Shown here one piece after another: positions 33,010-44,370 of a stretch of DNA of 64,000 bases; the stretch's first letter is position 1, and each line of letters opens with the position of its first letter. A program made the translations under genes and the position numbers. Where the stretch lies: NCBI RefSeq assembly GCF_002127325.2, contig NC_035437.2, positions 109,086,321 to 109,150,320 of the forward strand, written 5' to 3'. Source of the stretch: Helianthus annuus. Its lineage: Eukaryota > Streptophyta > Magnoliopsida > Asterales > Asteraceae. Below the pieces are notes generated by a model. That model saw only the letters and a program-made list of their open reading frames with translations. It did not search any database and was not told where the DNA came from.

Positions 33010-33899
33010 TATTTGTTTATATCTACTTTAATTACCACTCACGGTACTGTCACTCCTGACTGGTGATAATGTTACTACTCACAGTTTAGTAACAAATTTT
33101 GTATATAAAAAACCCCAATATACCGACAATATTTGTATAAGACAAATACTCAATCACTGTTAAAATATAAGTTAAAACAATTGAGGTTTTGTAAAAAGAG
33201 TTTACAAAAAGAAGGATTAACTCACATTGCTATTTTAGGTATTTCCCTGTGACTTCCTGGTTATAATCTAATAAATTAAACAATGCACACGTGTTAGTAT
33301 AATAACCCAAAATTTACATTAGCTATACCCTCCCCGAGACAGAACTCCAACGACCGAGTCAGGCAGAGCCTTGACATGCGTTACGGAGCACTAGATCAAT
33401 CGGGCAGCGTATCTAATAAGTAACCGGGGGTTATAATACTTACAACGAGGCAGAGCTTCGCTAATTAGGGGGGTATTATACCCGGAAATTACTTTAACTA
33501 TTCAGAAATTTAGAGAGAGAATTGATTGTGAACGATTTGGACTGAATGCCGAAGCCCTCCATTTACAGGGCTGTTCGGCTGGTTTCTCGCGCTCCGCGAC
33601 GGAGACAATGGGGGCTTTCGCGGCCTGAGAGCTAGGCTGGCTAGGGCCTAGCCTTGGCCAGTCACCGGTGTAGGTTGTCTAGGTGTCGTGCCACGTGGCA
33701 CGCTAGGGTTTTGCCACCTTTCACTCGCTCACGCCCCGCGACGGATCAGGGGGAGTCTGTCCCGCCCCGTGAGGACCCCCTGATTTTTGTTTTATTTGAT
33801 TTCTACTAAATTTAAGGTATTTTGGGCCTATTTTTTTCGTATACGGGTGTATTTCAGGGCGTATAGGGATGTTATAAATATTCTAGGAGGGTTGTTATA
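33010..33899 (-). repeat. Element 2 5' LTR, missing its gag-proximal end
   Basis: It aligns with 19747-20576 of the other LTR. The ~440 bp that form the other LTR's outer end (19308-19746) and the expected primer-binding site next to gag are absent; only ~65 bp lie between the homologous part and the gag start codon. Near 33620-33685 it has ~60 bp not present in the left copy. Its outer end GGGTTGTTATA is followed by the TAGCC target copy. Confidence 0.8.
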
Positions 33900-33904
33900 T
33901 AGCC

Positions 33905-35985
33905 CAAAACAATTAAAGATGGCATTAGAACTCACCTAGTGTAAATGTGCTCCCTTGCAAAGCTTCTCATCCACACAAGTGTCGACACCATGGTCACTAA
34001 CGGTCGAGGGTAACACTGTCAATCTAAACATGATTTTGTAAACCCTAGCGTACACCTGGCGTCATTGCAAATCTCAATAATCGAACTCCCGTGTCTAAAC
34101 CCACGCCGACATCATCACCATCAGTACCCTAACGGCCTAACCACATCGCACCCCCAACAGGGTCACCCTGACCCGTGCGAAACTTCAATACCCAAACCAA
34201 TTCCCCATGCAGGTACCTAAACCTCCCATGGAAACCCTAGCCAACTTAGTGTCACCAAACAACCATGATCATCACCGTCAATCATCATCACTAATATCCC
34301 CCATAACCATCACTACCTTCAACTTGTCCTTACATAGCCACTACAACCACAATCAACTGTCACGCTTGCCCTGTCACCATCACCATACCGTAACCACCTA
34401 ACTTCCACCGCCCACACTTCACTAGCGCCACTGCTGACGCCTCTGTTTCAACCCGACACCACCACCCCCGACGTTGTAGACCACCCGGACCCAACCCCAA
34501 AACCCTAAAACGAAAAACAAGTCTTGCGTGGAATTGGAAATCGAGACCAAAATATGTACCATGAATTGATTAGGAGATCACGATTGCAATCCTCGTCATC
34601 CCCTCCTCGACTTGCTCTTATTGCATACATACACACCTCTGGATCGATTTATGTCGATCTTGGGTTTGTTTTGGTGTTTTAAACCACCAAGTGTCACTTA
34701 GTTATCGTGGGTTTACTTTCACGTGTCGTGTTCTCAAAGTTACACCAATCAGCTTAAGTGTAATTGCATTCACGTTCCCCACAACTCTATTAAATAATTA
34801 TCATTGAAATTGTACATGTTGTTGCCTCAATACTTGATATCCCGACAAAATAGTTAATTAAAATGTCTCGACAAAAAATAATCTAAATGTTACACTATGC
34901 CACCTCATCTCCACTTTTCACGGGCTCTAGTGATCAAATAAGTTGAGGCGGTGTTTCATGTCATCACTTGATCACTCAACACTTTCTAAGAAATCCCCCC
35001 CCCCTCCACACACACACACATCTATCTAGCTGTGATGGTGACCACAAAATAACCCCACCACACCGTATCCACAACAGTTACGGCGGTGTGCTCACATAAT
35101 CATATGAACCCATCACGGAAGTGCCCTTAGTTAACTTGAACATAGGGGCATGAAGATTAAGCAACTGATCATGATTAGGTTATCTTTTATTTTTTAAAAG
35201 TATATTAGAAAATTTACAAAAATATCTTTATTTAGTCAACCAATTAGATGTATATATGTCTATGTGTTGGCTATCTTCTTTCCACACAAGTGTATTAGAT
35301 ATTTGTTTGACGTAATTTTTTTTCTTCTAAACCATGACTAAATATGTCACAACAACCACATATATTCCATAGGACATAGTGACATACCATATTCAAAATA
35401 TCAAAATCGTTTTAGTTTTAATAAAAAGATATTCTTTTTAGTAACTACCTTATATGCATGAGTAATCCACATGTTTACACATATTTTTAGCATTTTCAAT
35501 TTTTCATTATTGTTAACATCTTTTTTTAAATATATGTAACTAATGTAATATAATTATATTTTAATAAAAACTATACATAATAACTATGCTAAAAAAATAA
35601 TATCGTAACATCAACTGACGAACAAACTCATTGAAAATTGGATTCACCCGATCTAAACCAAAAAAGTCTTAAATTTAGCAATTGACTACCGACCCTATAG
35701 AAGTTCCAACCCGTTAAAAAAGTTCAAAAATCTGTCACTAATCTAGCCCCTCATATCATCACGCCAATAAAAACCTCACGGATTTTGTTATCGATTTTTC
35801 CTATAAAAACTTATTAGAAAATCACTCATCGTGAAATTATGACTATCCAGTTAATTCTATTTTTTTCTTATTTTCTTATGAAATAACTCAATAAGTGAAC
35901 CTAAAATATGCCGTACAAAACAATACAAATAAATTTGGATAAAACCAAATATTGTTAATAAAATATCCAGTTCAAAAAAATCAAA
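33905..35985. other. Intergenic sequence upstream of CDSP32
   Basis: At 34030-34500 the sequence is rich in CCACC/ACCATCAC blocks, similar in texture to the core of the Mutator-like element at 650-1330. Short open frames there (for example 34207-34401) are low-complexity Ser/His/Asn-rich and are not called. A C/CA-rich microsatellite lies at 34986-35020. From 35160 to 35985 the sequence is AT-rich and probably contains the CDSP32 promoter, but I cannot single out a convincing TATA box. Confidence 0.4.
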
Positions 35986-36141
35986 GTGAATGGTGGACAT
36001 TGGTGGATGAGCTTGAAACCTCAACGAGTGGTTCCCAATGATTCCTCACTGGATTTCAACACCTCATCCTACCTCCTTTTCAACCCCATCATCTCTTCCT
36101 CTCCCACCACCACCGCCGCTGTTCCAACTCCTCCGGCCACC

Positions 36142-38556
36142 ATGGCAGCCTTCACAAACCTCATTCTCAAACCAACTACAAACATAATTTCAACAACCAA
36201 ACTTCATGTTTTCACTTCCCATTACAACCCTAAAATCCAGTCTTTCTTTCCCACCAAATCCAAAACTCACACACCACCACTTTTTGTGACGAAAGCCTCC
36301 GCCGGTGCCGCCACCAAAACCGACGACAACGGAGCTGCCAAAACCAAGAAGGAAGAAGACAAGGTACGACAAGTATTATTAATCAACTATATATAATAAC
36401 AAAAAAGCTAAAGAAACCTAATCCAACGAAGAGATCGCGTACCAAACAGTACCGCACTATATAGTACTGGTTTTGAAATTTAGCTAAAACCAAAACCGAA
36501 TATGGGTATGGGTGTGTGTCTAAATACACCCCTATTTACTTGTTACATAGGAAAAATGATAAGCCCCACACCCAAGTTTGTGAGATAAAGGGGGTGTAAC
36601 AAGTAAATAGGAGGAGTGTATTTATTAGCACTCGATATGGTATATGTTCGGTCGGTACAGATATGGTACAGTATGGTACCATTAAAAGTCTCGTATTGGT
36701 ACCGTATTGCATTACAATCGATGACAAAATTTAGCTAAATTCAAAAGTCAAAACCAAGTACCGTGTCGTGTATGTTCGACCGGTACCGGTATAATAAGAG
36801 ACCATTAAAATTTTCAAACGATACCATAACACATAATACCGATACCAAAGTTTAGCTAAATCAAAACCGAATACCGTGCCGTATATATCTAGTCGATACC
36901 AATACAGTATTGGTACAATACGAGTATTTGGTACAAAATTTCTCATCGAAATAGCATCTTACAAGTTATAACTAGGGTAATAATATACTAATAAATCGTA
37001 ACAATATATCCTCTCTAATAACAGGTACAACACATCCACACGGTGGCGGAATTCGAGGCGGCGTTACGCGACGCGAAACAGAAGCTGGTGGTGGTTGAAT
37101 TTGCCGCGAGAAACAGCAAACAAAGCAGCGAGATTTACCCCTTCATGGTGAACTTAAGCAGGACATGCAACGAAGTCGTGTTCTTGCTGGTTTTGGGTGA
37201 TGAATCCGACGAGATGACGGAGTTTTTCAAAAGAGAAAAGATTGAAAAAGTGCCTCATTTTAACTTCTATAAAGGGATGGAGAAGATCCATGAAGAAGAA
37301 GGAATCGGCCCGGATCGCTTGATGGGTGATGTTTTGTACTACGGTGATAATCACTCCGGCGTTGTAAGTTTTCCGATCATCTTCTACACTATTTTCTTTA
37401 GATTTTAGATAATAAAAGCTTCTGTCGTAATATAGTCACAAATCGGTAGCTAATTTGTTACGGAAATTTTGGTCGAGAAATTTGGTTGCAAAACGACCGT
37501 TGAAACTCGTTGCAAAGGGCATATTGGCGGTAAAAATAGTGGTTTGTTTTTTGGTATAATTTTTATAACCATGTATAAAAAAGTTTTGTTAAAGAACTTT
37601 TTTTTGTTTAAATACTAGTAATAATTCTTTCAGAGTAAAGTGTGTCTGGTTTATCAAAATTTTAAATTTTGTCCTTAGCTTTCAAAAAGTACACGAATGT
37701 TCCTGTTGTTTACATTTTGTAACACATTTAGTCTCCGACCAATAAATTTAAATGTTTTAGTGTGTCCAAATTAAGGACTAAATGCGTTTACAAAGTGCAA
37801 ACCACATGGACTATCCATATACTTTTGGAAAAAAGTTGGGTATTAAATGCGTTACAAAGTTCAAACCATAGAGACCACTTATATACTTTTAGAAAGCTAG
37901 GGACTAAATTAAAAATTTCGGTAAACCACATTACTTTTTTTTTAAAAAAACTACTTTTTTTCTACTTTCTTAATTAATAGGCAACATATAACCGATTTTT
38001 AAATGAAATTACTTGTCACCCAACAATATCTTCATTAACTACGAGTAAGATTGTACCGGATAAGATTGTTATTGTTGTAGTTAATTGAAAACATAAAAAA
38101 CAAAATCTTAATGTCACAAATATGTGTTTTTAGTATTTATATACACTTTTAATAACTTTGTGAAAATGTTAAAAGAATTTTGTAATGTAATTTGTATTTT
38201 TACACCATTAGGTACAACTACATAACAGAGAAGATGTTGAGAAGCTAATAGCTGATCACAAGGAGGACAATAAACTCATTGTGCTTGATGTCGGACTCAA
38301 ACATTGTGGCCCTTGCGTGAAGGTATACCCGACGGTGCTAAAACTATCGAAAAAAATGGAAACGGTGGTTTTTGCAAGGATGAATGGTGACGAGAACGAT
38401 AGTTGTATGCAATTTTTGAAAGATATGGACGTTGTTGAGGTCCCGACCTTTTTGTTCATAAGAGATGGAGAAATCTGCGGGAGGTATGTTGGTTCGGGTA
38501 AGGGTGAGCTTATTGGGGAAATTCTTAGATACCAAGGAGTTCGGGTCACGTATTAA
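36142..38556 (+). CDS. CDSP32: CDSP32, chloroplast thioredoxin-like drought-induced stress protein (3 exons)
   Basis: The exons are 36142-36363, 37025-37363 and 38212-38556. All junctions are phase 0 with GT..AG borders, giving 301 residues, about the family's usual length (~300). Residues 1-60 are a Ser/Thr/Lys-rich chloroplast transit peptide ([20 protein letters not shown]). Exon 2 is the first thioredoxin fold ([21 protein letters not shown]), which lacks the Cys pair; exon 3 is the second fold with the active site [11 protein letters not shown] (Cys219 and Cys222) and the cis-proline loop VEVPTFLF. Known CDSP32 proteins reduce plastid targets such as the 2-Cys peroxiredoxin BAS1 and methionine sulfoxide reductase under oxidative and drought stress. 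The start at 36142 has a strong context (CACCATGG). An in-frame ATG at 35986 would add 52 residues without transit-peptide character and is less likely. No disabling change was seen, so it is probably functional. Confidence 0.93.
36620..36950. repeat. GGTACCGGTA-type dispersed repeat in CDSP32 intron 1
   Basis: The intron contains repeated TACCGTATTG, CGGTACCGGTATAATA and ACCGATACCAA-like blocks, related to 39520-40055. It lies between exons 1 and 2 and has no coding content. Confidence 0.5.
37628..37935. mobile_element. MITE (foldback) in CDSP32 intron 2
   Basis: The left end TGTGTCTGGTTTATCAAAAT..AATTTTGTCCTTAGCTTTC and the right end, read in reverse complement (ATGTGGTTTACCGAAATT..AATTTAGTCCCTAGCTTTC), match over about 50 bp. 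Subterminal copies of AAATGCGTTTACAAAGT(G/T)CAAACCA (about 37785 and 37845) lie inside. The ends enclose ~300 bp without coding content, a typical plant MITE. The exact target duplication is uncertain. Confidence 0.6.
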
Positions 38557-38929
38557 CTAGTTCGGTAGATTAAAAGGAATTGAGTACACATGTTTTAGTA
38601 AAAAAATGTATTGTGTAACATTTAAGTTGCTATGTATTTTTGAACTTTATGGACCGTGCTTATGCATTCATCTAGGACCATTTATAAGATAAAGAAACCA
38701 AACATAAGTAGAGAACTAAAGTTACCGCATAAATGTCATCATACACAAGTTATGAAAACGAAGAGAGAGAAACAAAAAAAAAAAAAAAAACCCGCATATA
38801 TTCTAACTATGGTGAACAACAAGTGACACTAAGCACCCTAAGACCACTAGGTTTTATGGCGTGGAGACACCCCTACACCACCCCGCCACCACTGTTGGAG
38901 AGCGTTCCCCCCCCCCCTCCCTTTTTTGA

Positions 38930-39145
38930 ACGGCAAATTTGGATCACTGACGAACCACGGGAGTATCATCGTGCCACCAACGGAACCATCCGATCATATC
39001 CATCTCCACTAGGCATAATGCCTATACACCAATTCAGGAGGAAACTCAATAAATATAGGAAAACACCCTTTGTGGGAATCGAACCCAGGACCTATTGGTC
39101 CCAAAGTCTTATCCCAACCCTAAGATGCCACTAGGCTATAAAGCC
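38930..39145 (-). mobile_element. tRNA-related SINE remnant
   Basis: On the minus strand the sequence starts GGCTTTATAGCCTAGTGGCATC and contains TAGCCTAGTGG (an RNA polymerase III A box) at about 39130. GGTTCGATTCCC (the B box) lies about 55 bp further on, at about 39075, the spacing expected of a tRNA-derived SINE head. The body runs on to about 38930 and ends near a C/T-homopolymer-rich stretch. No clear target duplication was found. The plus-strand frame at 38733-39134 across it is not a gene. Confidence 0.6.
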
Positions 39146-39519
39146 ATGGATAGATTGAAAAGACGACCTATGCTTTAGCCAAAAGAAACCCATAGAACGA
39201 ACATCGCTAAAGACATCTTCCTCGCTAGCCCAGGAACCTGAAAAAACCGCTTTATTTCTGGCCGACCAAATGCACCAACACACAGGATTAATATATCATT
39301 CAATCAACATTTCATCCCATCGAAAGTTATAAAGTTTTAAATATAACTAGGTTTAAAGAAGTTCGTCGCGTTGCGGCGAATTTCTTTTGTTATTTAGTCC
39401 GTGTTTACATGTGTTTTGAAATCACTACGAGCGTGTTGCGAACGGAACTGCTGACAAGAATAAAAAGAAAATGTAGAAAAAAACACTAAAAGATAACCGA
39501 AAGAAAATCAACCAAAAAA

Positions 39520-40055
39520 GTTGTATGGTAACGATGTTGTTCGTATGAAACCCGTGGTCAAAGATGAACAAATTTTTCTGGGTACCGGTACCAAATTTGC
39601 CGAACCGAAAGATCTTAAGTACCAATTCGGTACCGAAGGCGTTCTTGGTACCGGTTCACTACTGTTTTTTACCTTCATATACCGGTACCGTAACCGATAT
39701 TTTCGGTATCAGTACCGATTCTGTATCGGTTGGCACCGAGCCCATCCCTACCCCTGAAACTAAAAAAAAGAAAAAATAAATAAAAGTTGAAGAAAATAAA
39801 GAAAAAAGTTGTACGATACCGTTGTTCGTACGATAACCGTGATCAGGGATGAGCAAATGGTACCGGGTAGCAGCACTGAATTTCTCGAACCAAAAGATTT
39901 CCAATATCAATTCGGCACCAACTTTTGGCATTTTCTGTATTAGTGCCGTTTTTTACCTTCGTGTACTGATATCGAACAGGACCGTACCGGTATTTTCGAT
40001 ACCAGTACTGGTTGACATCAAGCTTATCCCAACCCTTGATATTAAAAAAAAGGAT
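39520..40055. repeat. Two tandem copies of a GGTACCGG-rich repeat (~290 bp each)
   Basis: The first copy (about 39520-39770) and second copy (about 39805-40050) share the order GTTGTACG/GTTGTATGGTA, GATGAGCAAAT or GATGAACAAAT, ACCGGTACC.., ACC(A/G)AAAGAT, TTTTTACCTTC and ACCGATATTTTCGGTA. The short open frames on both strands are by-products of the palindromic repeat. Confidence 0.55.
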
Positions 40056-40232
40056 TAAAGTTAAAAAGTAAAGAAAATAACTATTATAGTAATATGAAAA
40101 TAATAAAAATATTAAAAAAAACTATATATTATTATAATATTAAAATCACTATTCATTTCAATTCGTTTAGTAATATATAGTAATATATAGTAATAATATA
40201 TTCGTTTATTAATATATAGTAATATATAGTAA

Positions 40233-40317
40233 TCTATACTATATAATAAAAGAAACCACTTTAGGGACATTTGTCATTCTCTCATTCAATTCATTAAAAT
40301 CAATAATAATAATAATG

Positions 40318-40376
<59 letters not shown>

Positions 40377-41597
40377 TAATCTAATCTAATACATATTTTT
40401 ATTATTAATAATATTTAATCAAATCTAATAAGCATAAAATTGACATTTACGTTATTAATAAGCATAAAATATATGAGCTATTTTTTTTTTCATAAACTTT
40501 ACTAATATGCATAGTTTAACTTTTTGTTTTTGCTCTTTAGCATAACCATAGGTGTTATTTCAAGGTTATCAGAGATAAACCCGTAAAAAATGTTTTAATT
40601 GCGTATTACGAGCAAGTAAATGTCGGTATTAGAAACGTTGACTTTCTACTCAACGGGTCTCGATTTGATACCAATCTAACCCTTAATCGGGTAGTTTAAT
40701 AAATGGTTGGGTTTTGATGTCAGCGAGTTTAATAAATGTTTGGAATTTTTGATGAACAATTTATTATATTGAGTTCTTATTATAATCATGAGTGGATAGA
40801 ACCCACTATATGCATGTCATTTATTTTGCTGCCAATGCGGGAGTCGTTGCGACAGGTAGTGGGGAAGCGGAAGCTGACCAACTCGCTATAGATAATGTAG
40901 GACCTGAATGGCCGGTGTTGCCAGCTAGGATGATTGAACAAATTGTAAGGAAACTGGTGTAGTTATTGGATCATCATGCTACTTAAAAGCTCAAGGGATT
41001 TTCTCAATTTTCCACATAAAGTATTCGAAACAGAAATATATCAGGTTTGGTTCCCACTCTTTAGCTTCGTTTATTCGGTATACGTCAAGTTGATCTCATT
41101 GAATAATAAATCCCGCTGCGTTGCAGCGGTGGACCAAAAGTAGGAAAAAACGTATAGAAACAAATTTTATAACACCAAGTGGGTCACGTGACGTTAAATG
41201 TAGATGAACTCGAACTTTTAACGACACGTATTAGAAATTCGAGGGGGGTCAAAGAGATATTGTATCAAATTTTTAAAAAGCATATGCCAAAAGTAACAAC
41301 TTTGAAACTAATTGTTAGCTACCTGTGTAAACATGTGTCAATAGAAAATTTGTGGTCAATTTATAAAAAATAAAACTAATGTGTACATATAAATAAAAGC
41401 AAAAGGTAACTTACATTTATGTAATCTGTGTAATACACATGGTTTTTAAAGATATAACTTTTTTTTATTATTTGATATGTAAAATTACATTTATTTACCC
41501 ATACAATATACATGGTTCATAAAGATAATTTTTTTTTATTATTTAATATATAAAATTACATTAATTTAACCCGGGTAATACACGGGGTTCTAACCTA
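40233..41597 (+). mobile_element. Non-autonomous Helitron (1365 bp)
   Basis: The 5' end TCTATACTATATAATAAAAG is the classic plant Helitron start. The 3' end is AACCCGGGTAATACACGGGG, an inverted repeat able to form a hairpin, followed by TTCTAACCTAG at 41597. The flanks are A (40232) and T (41598), so the target is AT with no duplication. It carries an (AAT)n microsatellite, a short coding-like stretch at about 40826-40963 and AT-rich filler; there is no Rep/helicase gene. Confidence 0.75.
40302..40375. repeat. (AAT)n microsatellite
   Basis: There are about 24 nearly perfect AAT/ATA units, broken once by ATGATA. It lies just inside the Helitron's 5' end, a common place for such repeats. Confidence 0.9.
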
Positions 41598-41939
41598 GTA
41601 ATGGTATATTAAAAAGCAGTTTAATTAATGATATTTCATATTTAAAAGTTGGTAGAAACTATTTTTTATTTTAAATTAAAAAAAAGTTTTGCATTTTTTT
41701 CTTTTCCGATTCCATAAATATTTAACTTGTATTTAAAAGTAAAGACTTTCTATAGTTGTTTTTTTAACACCTTAGATTAAATATACACATTTTCCCCAAA
41801 ACTTCGATTTTTAGATGTTGCATATTGATATTGATATCTATAGTTTTTTTAACACCTTAGATTAAATATACACATTTTTTCCAAAACTTACATACGATTT
41901 ATTTAATAACGCATTTGAGTTGATTTTTAGATGTTGCAT

Positions 41940-42289
41940 GCCGGCTCAACCATTTTGGTGGCCTAAGGCGAAGTAAAATCTTGTGGCCTTTTTCCAAAAA
42001 AAAAATGTATGTGATTGAAAGTTAAACTTGAAGGGCCCAAGTGTATTTATTTGAAAGATTGTGTTAAAATTTAAAAACAAGAAAAAAATGGTGAATCAAG
42101 GATTCGAACCCGGGTCTCATCAACATCCTTACATACACAAAACTACCACACTACCAACCATCAATTTGTTGATAACCCACACCCTAATCTTTTATAAATG
42201 TAATGTGGTTTCATTAAATTATGGAGGCCCTATAGTTTTGGTGGCCTAAGGCCCAAGCCTCATTTGGCTTACCCTTGGGCCGGCCCTGG
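41940..42289. mobile_element. Insertion with GCCGGC/GGCCGGCCC ends, containing a tRNA-like B box
   Basis: The direct-repeat unit is interrupted after GATGTTGCAT. The inserted piece starts GCCGGCTCAACCATTTTGGTGGCCTAAGGC and ends GTGGCCTAAGGC..ACCCTTGGGCCGGCCCTGG, so GGTGGCCTAAGGC occurs near both ends as a direct repeat. At about 42100 GGATTCGAACCCGGGTC resembles an antisense tRNA B box. The class is uncertain. Confidence 0.4.
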
Positions 42290-42426
42290 ATATCTATAGT
42301 TTGCTTTTTAACACCTTAGATTAAATATACACATTTTCCTCAAAACTTACATACTATTTATTTAATAACGCATTTGAGTCGATTTTTAGATGTTGCATAT
42401 TGATATCTGGGTTAAGTTATTCTACA

Positions 42427-42650
42427 AAAACTCCTAATTGTAAGAAGTGTAAGAAAGATTTATAGAGTGACGAGTGTCCAATAACCTAAAACCTAAACCC
42501 ACTACACCACCACCCAAAACCTAAACACCCACCCCACCCCAGCACCACCCAAAAACCTAAACCCCCCACCCCCACCTAAAAACCTAACCCCTAAATGGTA
42601 GGATTTTTTTAAAAGTCTTTGTACCCTTCTTACAATTAGAAGCTTTTATA
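42427..42650. mobile_element. MITE with CTCCTAATTGTAAGAAG inverted ends
   Basis: The left end CTCCTAATTGTAAGAAGTG and the right end CCCTTCTTACAATTAGAAGC are inverted repeats over about 20 bp. The inside is a C/A-rich run of CCTAAAC/CCACCACCC units that recalls degenerate telomere-like sequence. It has no coding content. Confidence 0.6.
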
Positions 42651-42750
42651 TTTAATCCTAATCTATTGATATCTGTAGTTGTTTTTTAACACCTTAGATT
42701 AAATATACACATTTTCCCCAAAACTTACATACTATTTATTTAATATAGTC

Positions 42751-44370
42751 ATAAAATTTTACATACTTTACAAGAACAACTTATACACATTCAAGAAAGA
42801 GTGTTCAAATGTATAAATGTTCGAATTAACGCGTCATATGGACAACGATTTAACAAGAGAGTGTTCGATAATGCTTGTCTCCAAACTGGATCTCGATCAA
42901 CCTTCTTTTTATGGTACTTTACCTAAAAGTATATGTTAAACAACGTTCTAGCAATTGTACTTATTTTAGTACATTACTTCATCAAAACATTATTTATTAT
43001 ATATTTGAAGATTATACATTTTATTCTGTGTCAATGTGGATAAACAGTTACGCAATTGGGTTCGAGTAATCATGTATGAGACATGTGTCATATAATACAC
43101 TACCATCCTCAGTGTAACTCAAGTTTTATATATAGGCAGCTGGCCCAACTCAATATTTGTATAACTATTGGTTGGCCCAACTCAATATAAGTTTAACTAT
43201 TCCCTGGTAGCTTATTGCGAAAGATCATTTTCATGCTGAATAGATAATACTACACGGCGTGTTTAGTTCAAGGGTTTGAAATGAATATGAAAGATACTAA
43301 GTAGATTTTTACTGGAAGTCTGGAATGAGTTTATGCAAGTAAACGCGCTCTACATAAACCACTGATATGCAAATTTATGAAACTATGGGTTGCTTGGTAG
43401 GCTCTTAATGATTCCACTGAGACGCTACCTCTGAATCAGTCAGCATTAAATGGTTTGGTTCACTGGTAGAACACCTCTGAATCAGTCGGTAAGCCTCTTA
43501 CTGTAATTTACAAAATGATGCTAAATCAAAATTTTACTCATATATCCATTCACTTGTGTTCATAACTCTCAACCGGCCACTCACGTATCACCTGGTCTAC
43601 CCACCACCACCACCTCTCCACTACGAACTCGTTAGGCCAAGCCAAGTTAGGCCTCTTACTGGTTGAGAATATTTTACCCAATCAGACATCTTAATAGTTC
43701 AATACTTACTGGCGTGGAGGTTGCCAAACAGTCCCTCAATTGAATTGATGAGTTTGAAAAAACCTTTTTCTATCATAAACCATTTCCCTTTGATGGTTGG
43801 TAACTAAAGATAAAAATGGATGAATAAGATGATAAACTTGCGGGGATTTAATAGCAAACTTGCTTGCATATGTAGATTTTTGTTCATCTGTTACATATTA
43901 TATACACACATATACTATGCAAATCATATATTGTTGTTGCTCTAAAAAATAGTGAGAAAGACTATAGTTGTTATTGATTGATTTAGGCTTGTTTTTGGTT
44001 GCTCAAGAACAAAGATAGATATAGAAAGCTTTCCCTTGTGAGGGGAAAGAACAATTAAAGAAATGTTCATGAGGGAATAATGGAGAGAAAAGTCTGAAGA
44101 TATGTTTGATCTGATGTCACAACGACTACTCGATCCCTTTTTATAGCAGGTTCCGGCTCTTCCTTCTTGTGGTGGGTTTAAACGTTGTGTCTATATTCGC
44201 TATGTTGTTTCTTCCTTTCCATGATACCGGACCTAGGAACCTTCATCATTTTCTAATCGGGTAAAAGTTTGACAGTTGACTATGTTTTTACTACCGCACG
44301 GGAACACCTTTTGTCCGCATGTATTTGACACCTTTTAGGCTGCCATATCTGAATTACCTCGACTGTCTCT
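42751..44370. other. Intergenic sequence with transposon debris, no gene
   Basis: Around 43385-43735 the pieces TTGCTTGGTAGGCTCTTAATG and ACTGGCGTGGAGGTTGCCAAACAG, with repeated CTCTGAATCAGTC between them, suggest an old terminal-inverted-repeat element. The frame at 42875-43069 is AT-rich and unsupported. Nothing else was recognised. Confidence 0.4.

Larger units (their letters stand above)
19308..33899 (-). mobile_element. Element 2: Ty3/gypsy chromovirus (minus strand), split by element 3
   Basis: TAGCC at 19303-19307 and 33900-33904 is the 5-bp target duplication. Reading on the minus strand, the order is partial 5' LTR (33899 down to about 33010), gag (32943-31070), protease, reverse transcriptase, RNase H, integrase, chromodomain-like tail and 3' LTR (20576-19308). 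Element 3 is inserted in the RT gene and a hAT-like element in gag. Without element 3 it is about 7.5 kb. The LTR termini on the minus strand are TATAACAACCC...GGGTTGCGACA, so the 5' dinucleotide is TA, not TG. It carries many stops and frameshifts and is dead. Confidence 0.88.
41750..42750. repeat. Dispersed direct repeats of an ~90-bp unit
   Basis: The unit TTTAACACCTTAGATTAAATATACACATTTTCCCCAAAACTTACATACTATTTATTTAATA, or parts of it, occurs at about 41764, 41848, 42308 and 42688. Copies 2 and 3 also share ACGCATTTGAGT.GATTTTTAGATGTTGCAT. The block looks like a tandem duplication series later opened by other insertions at 41940-42289 and 42427-42650. Confidence 0.7.

Noticed and set aside
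35986..36141. Upstream in-frame ATG extending CDSP32 by 52 residues
   Set aside because: The extension has no transit-peptide character (MNGGHWWMSLKPQRVV), while the ATG at 36142 has a strong context and matches the family's start.
38733..39134. 133-codon plus-strand frame downstream of CDSP32
   Set aside because: It runs across a poly-A stretch, a poly-C stretch and a reverse-oriented SINE; the peptide has no recognisable domain.
39347..39385. Possible minus-strand Helitron 3' end (CTAG followed by GTCGCGTTGCGGCGAA hairpin)
   Set aside because: The terminus form is good, but no matching 5' TC end could be placed to the right before the next Helitron at 40233, so it is not called as an element.
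41104..41130. TCCCGCTGCGTTGCAGCGGT hairpin inside the Helitron
   Set aside because: It resembles a Helitron 3' hairpin, but no CTAG follows on either strand at the right distance; it may be a relic.
42875..43069. 64-codon frame in AT-rich intergenic DNA
   Set aside because: The composition explains it; there is no start context, homologue or neighbouring exon.
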